This document shows positions 5,633 through 9,405 of a stretch of DNA of 9,405 bases, piece after piece. This DNA comes from JBBSVE01 sp038233815 (GTDB taxonomy: Bacteria > Pseudomonadota > Alphaproteobacteria > Rhodobacterales > Rhodobacteraceae): the NCBI GenBank assembly GCA_038233815.1, contig JBBSVE010000116.1, forward strand, positions 1 to 9,405, given 5' to 3'. The notes beneath the pieces are model-generated. The model was not told the DNA's origin, did not search any database, and saw only the letters and a program-made list of their open reading frames with translations. The stretch's first letter is position 1; every line of letters starts with the position of its first letter. The position numbers and the translations under genes are program-made.

Positions 5633-6649
5633 ATGTTCTTCGCTTCCGACAACGGCGCACCCGTCCCGCCCCAGATCATGGCCGCCCTCGCCCGTGCCAA
5701 CGAGGGCTACGAGGTGTCCTACGGCGCGGACAGCGCTACGGCGCGGTTGCGCACGCAGATCCGCACGCTTTTCGAGGCGCCCGAGGCGGAGGTGCATCTC
5801 GTCACCACCGGGACGGCGGCGAACGCCCTGGCCTTGTCGCTGACCACCGCGCCCTACGCGGCGACCTTCTGCCACCGTCACGCTCATATCGCAGTGGCCG
5901 AATGTGGCGCGCCGGAGTTCTTTGCGGGCGGCGCGAAGCTCGCGCTGATCGAGGGTGACCACGGCCGGATCACACCCGACGCGCTGACGGAGGCGATGCA
6001 AGGTGTTGGCGGCTCGGTCCATGTCACCCAGCGCGGGACGTTGAGCCTGACCAACGTCACCGAGGCCGGCACGCTCTATCAACCAGCCGAGATCGCGGCG
6101 CTGACCCGGATCGCGCACGACATGGGCTGCGCCACCCATCTCGACGGCGCGCGGTTCGCCAACGCGCTGGCCGCCACCGGGGCGAGCCCCGCCGACATGA
6201 CTTGGCGCGCGGGCATCGACATGCTGTCGCTCGGCGGAACGAAGAACGGGCTTCTCGCGGCGGAGGCGGTCGTGCTCTTCGATCCCGCCAAAGCGTGGGA
6301 GCTGGAATTGCGCCGCAAGCGCGCGGGCCATCTCGTGTCCAAGATGCGGTTCGTGGCGGCACAGTTCGAGGCGTGGCTGGAGGACGGGCTCTGGCTCGAC
6401 ATGGCTCGCACCGCCAACGCGATGAGCGCGCGGCTGGCCCGGGGTCTGACGGATGTGCCGGGGGCGGAGATCATCCATCCGGTGGAAGCGAACATCATCT
6501 TTGCGACCCTGCCGGACGCGGCGCACGCCCGCGCGAAGGAGGCCGGCGCAGTCTATTACCACGAGAGCGGACCGATGGCGCGGCTGGTATCGAGCTGGTC
6601 CACCACGACCGACGATGTGGACGCGCTGCTTCAGGCGTTCCGGGGCTGA
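5633..6649 (+). CDS. ltaE: Low-specificity threonine aldolase-like PLP enzyme (beta-eliminating lyase family)
   Basis: Fold-type I PLP enzyme that should cleave L-threonine or L-allo-threonine to glycine and acetaldehyde, or a related beta-hydroxy amino acid. The 338 residues are close to E. coli LtaE (333). Visible features are FFASDNGAPVPPQI at the start, a VTTGTAANALAL cofactor-phosphate region (57-68), the His-rich turn CHRHAHIA (80-87), THLDGARFANAL (168-179, with D171 to hold the PLP ring nitrogen), and SLGGTKNGLLAAEAV, with K204 as the Schiff-base lysine. The ATG has GGAG at 5619-5622, ten bases upstream, and begins 22 bases after the YcgN-like gene, making it the probable last gene of the cluster. 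Its last 19 bases overlap the end of the oppositely oriented hydrolase gene. Substrate specificity (threonine, beta-hydroxyaspartate, phenylserine) cannot be read from the sequence. Confidence 0.92.
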   Translation: MFFASDNGAPVPPQIMAALARANEGYEVSYGADSATARLRTQIRTLFEAPEAEVHLVTTGTAANALALSLTTAPYAATFCHRHAHIAVAECGAPEFFAGGAKLALIEGDHGRITPDALTEAMQGVGGSVHVTQRGTLSLTNVTEAGTLYQPAEIAALTRIAHDMGCATHLDGARFANALAATGASPADMTWRAGIDMLSLGGTKNGLLAAEAVVLFDPAKAWELELRRKRAGHLVSKMRFVAAQFEAWLEDGLWLDMARTANAMSARLARGLTDVPGAEIIHPVEANIIFATLPDAAHARAKEAGAVYYHESGPMARLVSSWSTTTDDVDALLQAFRG

Positions 6650-7440
6650 CGGTCCAGAAACGCCGCGATCCGCGCCGCGCAGTCCGCGGGATGGGTGATC
6701 GGCAGCATGTGCCCCGCGCCTGCAATGACCGCCTGCTCCGCGTCCGGCAGGCGGCGCGACAGCTGCGTTCCGATCGCCTCCACCACCTCCGGCGACCTGT
6801 CGCCGCGCAGCAGAAGGACCGGCGCCCGCAACCCCTCCAGCCGACCCGGCGCCAGCATCCCGGCCCGATCCTCGTTCAGCGCGGGCGCCGGGGCGTCGAT
6901 CAGATGGATACGCTCGGTGATGTAGCGGCGCTGCGATTCCGGCGCGTCCGCGAAGGGTTGCCCATTGCCCCAGATCTCCTGGAACAGGGCCGCCGCCCTG
7001 GCCCTGTCACCCGCCAGCGAGGCGGCGAAAGCGGCGTGCTGCGCCATATGCGCTGCGAGGGCCTGCGGATCGGCCGCTATGAACAGCACCGGCTCGATCA
7101 GGACCAGCCGTGCGGCGATGCCGGGCCGCTCCAGCGCCATCCGCAGGGCTACGGTCCCGCCTAGGCTGTGCCCGATCAGCACCAGCGGCGTCCCGGTCCG
7201 TTCTGCCAGATCGACCGCCATCGCGGTCGCCGTCGCGTGATAGTCTGAAACCCCGTCCCAGTCCGCAGACCGCCCGTGGCCCAGAAGGTCGAGCGCGGTG
7301 ATCGTCAGCCCCGGCAGCTTTGCCGCCAACCCCGCCCACGCGCCGGAATGGCCCAGCGCGCAATGCAAGGCCAGTGCCTGCACCGGCCCTGTGCCGTAGG
7401 TCCGCCACGCCGCGGGCACGCCCGCAAGCTCTCCCTGCAT
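6631..7440 (-). CDS. Alpha/beta-fold hydrolase
   Basis: A 269-residue cytosolic serine hydrolase of the alpha/beta superfamily. The nucleophile elbow is GHSLGG (S92 in G90-H91-S92-L93-G94), the likely acid is D214 in LLRGDRSPEV, and the histidine is H244 in GAGHMLPITHP. The oxyanion region LHCALGHSGAW (25-35) has HC in place of the usual HG, and LDLLGHGRSAD (50-60) is the standard post-strand loop. There is no signal peptide. The substrate is unknown; esterase, thioesterase or C-C bond hydrolase are all possible. It is the second gene of a leftward pair: its ATG overlaps the stop of the isomerase-like gene by one base (TGATG), implying coupled translation. It ends 19 bases inside ltaE, with no terminator visible between the two convergent genes. 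Confidence 0.9.
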   Translation of the reverse strand: MQGELAGVPAAWRTYGTGPVQALALHCALGHSGAWAGLAAKLPGLTITALDLLGHGRSADWDGVSDYHATATAMAVDLAERTGTPLVLIGHSLGGTVALRMALERPGIAARLVLIEPVLFIAADPQALAAHMAQHAAFAASLAGDRARAAALFQEIWGNGQPFADAPESQRRYITERIHLIDAPAPALNEDRAGMLAPGRLEGLRAPVLLLRGDRSPEVVEAIGTQLSRRLPDAEQAVIAGAGHMLPITHPADCAARIAAFLDRQPRNA

Positions 7441-8036
7441 CAGAACGTGCCACCGAGATGCTGGTCCAGATCCTCCAGCCGATCCTGCCCCCAGAACCGC
7501 TCATCCCCGGTGATGTAGAAGGGTGCGCCGAACACTCCGGCGGCAATCGCCCGTTCAAGGTTGGACGCATAGACCTCCGCCGACGCGAGCATCCCCTTGT
7601 CCGCCAGTGCCGGATCGAACCCCGCCGCTGTGAGGCAGTCGCGGATCACGCCGTCGTCGGCCACATCGCGGTCCTCCGCCCAGCAGGCCCGACAAAACCC
7701 GTGGACCAGGGCGCCCAGATCGCCGCCCCCGGCGCTTTGCGCTGCGATGATGGCGTAGGAGGATGGCGCGGGGTTGGCGGGCCAGAACGCCGGCTTCACA
7801 GTCAGCGGCAGACCGGTCTTGCGCGCCATGCGGCGGAGTTCCTGCATCCGGTAGACCTGCCGGTTCTCGTGCCGGTCCTTAGGCGGAACCCCTCCTGTGC
7901 GCGCGAACAGCGCCATGATGTCGAGCGGACGGTAGGTGATCTCCGCCCCGTGACGAGCGGCCACATCCTCCAGCCGGGTGCCCGCGAAATAGGTAAAAGG
8001 CGAAATCGTCGCGAAATAGTAGTCGATGCCCGCCAT
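7440..8036 (-). CDS. 2-hydroxychromene-2-carboxylate isomerase-like DsbA/kappa-GST family protein
   Basis: A 198-residue protein of the HCCA isomerase family (DsbA-like thioredoxin fold, related to kappa-class GSTs). NahD of this family uses glutathione to isomerise 2-hydroxychromene-2-carboxylate during naphthalene breakdown. The sequence opens IDYYFATISPFTYF, with S12 where NahD has its catalytic serine instead of the CxxC of disulfide oxidoreductases. It carries YRPLDI (35-40), GVFGAPFYITGDERFWGQDRL (starting at 167; the cis-Pro and substrate-loop region) and a C-terminal LEDL helix. An AGGGGG ribosome binding site (complement of 8044-8049), seven bases upstream, supports the ATG. No aromatic ring-cleavage gene is nearby, so the actual substrate is likely something else. 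It is first in a two-gene leftward operon with the hydrolase and divergent from prs. Confidence 0.9.
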   Translation of the reverse strand: MAGIDYYFATISPFTYFAGTRLEDVAARHGAEITYRPLDIMALFARTGGVPPKDRHENRQVYRMQELRRMARKTGLPLTVKPAFWPANPAPSSYAIIAAQSAGGGDLGALVHGFCRACWAEDRDVADDGVIRDCLTAAGFDPALADKGMLASAEVYASNLERAIAAGVFGAPFYITGDERFWGQDRLEDLDQHLGGTF

Positions 8037-8068
8037 TCGCGTGCCCCCTGCTGTCCGTTGTTTTCAAG

Positions 8069-8096
8069 ACCCTATCCCGGTGGTAAGCCGTGTCAA
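8069..8096 (-). promoter_or_regulatory. Promoter of the isomerase-hydrolase operon
   Basis: Read leftward: a perfect TTGACA (complement of 8091-8096), a 16-base spacer and TAGGGT (complement of 8069-8074). The predicted start near 8062 gives a leader of about 25 bases to the isomerase ATG. It lies in the 84-base gap shared with prs; no comparably clear rightward promoter for prs is visible there. Confidence 0.6.
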
Positions 8097-8120
8097 CGCC
8101 CCCGAATCCAAGAGGTCCCG

Positions 8121-9140
8121 ATGCCTGCGATCACCGAGCCGAAGCTGATCTCGGGGAACGCGAACATGCCGCTTGCCCGTGCCATCGCGCGGCGCATGTC
8201 GATGCACCGGGGCATGTCGGTGGGTCTCGTCGATGCGCGTATCGAACGGTTCAACGATCAGGAGATCTTCGTCGAGGTCTATGAGAACGTCCGCGGCGAG
8301 GACATGTATATCATCCAGCCGACCTCGAACCCAGCGAACGACAACCTGATGGAGCTTCTGGTCATCGCGGACGCGCTGCGGCGGTCGTCGGCGGACCGGA
8401 TCACGGCGGTGATCCCCTATTTCGGCTATGCCCGGCAGGATCGGCGCTCGAAAGCACGCACGCCGATCTCCGCCAAGCTGGTCGCGAACCTGATCGCGCA
8501 ATCGGGCATCGACCGGGTGCTCACTCTCGACCTCCATGCGACGCAGATCCAGGGGTTCTTCGACATCCCGGTAGACAACCTCTATTCCGCGCCGATCTTC
8601 GCGCTCGATATCGAGCATCATTTCAAGGACCGGCTCGATCAGGTGATGATCGTCTCGCCCGACGTGGGGGGCGTCGCGCGGGCGCGTGAGATCGCGAAGC
8701 GGATCAGCGCACCCTTGGCCATCGTCGACAAGCGGCGAGAAAAGGCGGGCGAGGTGGCGGAGATGACCGTCATCGGCGACGTGCGCGACAAGGTCTGCAT
8801 CATCGTGGACGACATATGCGACACGGCCGGCACGCTCTGCAAGGCGGCCGAGGTCCTGATGGAAAACGGCGCGGTGGAGGTCCATTCCTACATCACACAC
8901 GGCGTGCTGTCCGGCCCGGCGGTGGAGCGGGTCGCGAACTCGGTGATGAAATCGCTCGTCGTGACCGACAGCATCGAGCCGAGGGAGCCGGTCAAGACCG
9001 CGACCAACATCCGCATCGTGCCGACCGCGCCGATCTTCGCGCAGGCGATCATGAACATCTGGAGCGGGACGTCCGTGTCGTCGCTGTTCGAGACGGAGAC
9101 GCTGATGCCGATCTACGAAGGCATGTATCAGCGCGCGTGA
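8121..9140 (+). CDS. prs: Ribose-phosphate pyrophosphokinase (PRPP synthetase)
   Basis: Makes 5-phosphoribosyl-1-pyrophosphate from ribose 5-phosphate and ATP, for purine, pyrimidine, histidine, tryptophan and NAD synthesis. The 339-residue protein has the class I features: RFNDQEIFVEV (43-53), PYFGYARQDRRSKAR (99-113, flexible loop), DLHATQIQGFFDIP (137-150), SPDVGGVARARE (179-190), VDKRRE (202-207, catalytic K204/R205) and the PRPP-binding loop VDDICDTAGTLC (229-240). It is about 24 residues longer than the E. coli enzyme, with an N-terminal extension (MPAITEPK) and extra residues near the C terminus (WSGTSVSSLFETETLMPIYEGMY), as is common in Rhodobacterales. AGAGG at 8111-8115 supports ATG 8121; the frame is open much further upstream, but only as the antisense of the isomerase and hydrolase genes. 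An insertion-sequence gene begins 68 bases downstream, and no terminator is visible. Confidence 0.97.
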   Translation: MPAITEPKLISGNANMPLARAIARRMSMHRGMSVGLVDARIERFNDQEIFVEVYENVRGEDMYIIQPTSNPANDNLMELLVIADALRRSSADRITAVIPYFGYARQDRRSKARTPISAKLVANLIAQSGIDRVLTLDLHATQIQGFFDIPVDNLYSAPIFALDIEHHFKDRLDQVMIVSPDVGGVARAREIAKRISAPLAIVDKRREKAGEVAEMTVIGDVRDKVCIIVDDICDTAGTLCKAAEVLMENGAVEVHSYITHGVLSGPAVERVANSVMKSLVVTDSIEPREPVKTATNIRIVPTAPIFAQAIMNIWSGTSVSSLFETETLMPIYEGMYQRA

Positions 9141-9405
9141 GCGACGGGTGCCTGGTTGATCCCACGGTTTGGTGGTGCGGTTCCCTTTCAGGAATGGAAG
9201 GAAGCCACATGGGACAGTCCCGTCAAGGGAGCGCCGCGACCACGGTCGTCGTCAGAGCTGCTATACAGCGATCGCAAGCTTCGCGCTCGGTGCTGAGCGA
9301 GGCGTTCGGATTAATCCAAAGACGGTTGCCAAGTGGCGGAAGCGGGCGGCGGTCGAGGACATGAAGGCTGGCCCGAAAGAGCCGCGATCTACGGTGCTGA
9401 CCGAG
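9141..9405 (+). mobile_element. Left part of an IS481-type insertion sequence (edge of window)
   Basis: The 68 bases between prs and the transposase ATG, plus the gene fragment that follows, look like the left end of an insertion sequence. The outer boundary is not defined: I cannot see a clear terminal inverted repeat or target duplication, and the right end is outside the window. The region holds no convincing terminator for prs; the best pairing (CCAC and GTGG near 9163-9176) is only four bases. Confidence 0.55.
9209..9405 (+). pseudogene. IS481-family transposase, N-terminal fragment with a frameshift
   Basis: From ATG 9209 the translation reads MGQSRQGSAATTVVVRAAIQ and then RSQASRSVLSEAFG, the typical N terminus of IS481-family transposases, a helix-turn-helix DNA-binding region. 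At about 9308-9310 (TTCGGATTAATCC) the frame is lost: continuing in frame gives LIQRRLPSGG, whereas the frame one base back gives INPKTVAKWRKRAAVED and then a GPKEPRSTVLTE stretch, which is the expected continuation. One base appears to be missing after the GG. The restored frame stays open to the window edge. A purine-rich GGAAGGAAG at 9196-9204 serves as ribosome binding site. The catalytic DDE domain would lie to the right. IS481 transposases normally come from one uninterrupted frame, so this copy is probably inactive, unless the shift is a sequencing error. Confidence 0.8.

Noticed and set aside
2732..6562. Several long minus-strand frames of 250-420 codons (e.g. 2732-3682, 3974-5026, 5297-6562)
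   Set aside because: Each mirrors a well-identified plus-strand gene, has low-complexity basic composition and shows no motifs or plausible start signals.
7320..8120. Long in-frame extension upstream of prs
   Set aside because: The frame is open back to 7320 but runs antisense to the hydrolase and isomerase genes. Family similarity and the AGAGG site place the prs start at 8121.
9141..9208. Intrinsic terminator for prs
   Set aside because: The only pairing is a four-base stem without a T-run.

Overview
The window is GC-rich (third codon positions almost always G or C) and every coding gene has alphaproteobacterial character. A 103-residue GroES, a 339-residue ribose-phosphate pyrophosphokinase, a Mn-dependent (DHH-type) pyrophosphatase and a ribF with a UPF0260/YcgN gene behind it together suggest Rhodobacterales (Roseobacter/Rhodobacter group). 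That placement is inference from family resemblance, not from a search. Most of the window is chromosomal housekeeping; only the last ~200 bases are clearly mobile DNA.

Layout. (1) 1-702, leftward: the start of groEL and all of groES, driven by a TTGACA-N17-TAGGTC promoter with a perfect CIRCE operator at the expected start point. This is the classical HrcA-repressed groESL operon. A stem-loop sits on the groES stop codon. (2) 766-1755, rightward: a secreted or periplasmic TraB/GumN-family protein. (3) 1769-6649, rightward: a good promoter (GTGACA-N17-TATAAG) followed by six tightly spaced genes: ppaC (Mn-pyrophosphatase), a HAD subfamily IIA hydrolase, a MaoC-type hydratase, ribF (riboflavin kinase/FAD synthetase), a YcgN-like cysteine-cluster protein whose ATG overlaps the ribF stop by one base, and a threonine-aldolase-like PLP enzyme. 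(4) 6631-8096, leftward: a two-gene operon with its own TTGACA promoter, a 2-hydroxychromene-2-carboxylate isomerase-like DsbA-fold protein followed (1-nt overlap) by an alpha/beta hydrolase. The hydrolase overlaps the aldolase gene tail-to-tail by 19 bases. (5) 8121-9140, rightward: prs, divergent from the isomerase. (6) 9209-9405: the beginning of an IS481-type transposase gene, already broken by a one-base frameshift, running off the window.

Working together. RibF makes FMN and FAD, releasing pyrophosphate in its second step, and the pyrophosphatase at the head of the same cluster could remove it. The HAD hydrolase between them is a candidate phosphatase for a flavin or nucleotide intermediate, though this is only a context argument. 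The remaining enzymes have no obvious shared pathway and look like ordinary co-transcribed housekeeping genes.

I did not find a convincing new multi-gene system. The points most worth checking are the HAD/ribF neighbourhood, the regulatory structures around groESL, and the decayed insertion sequence next to prs.
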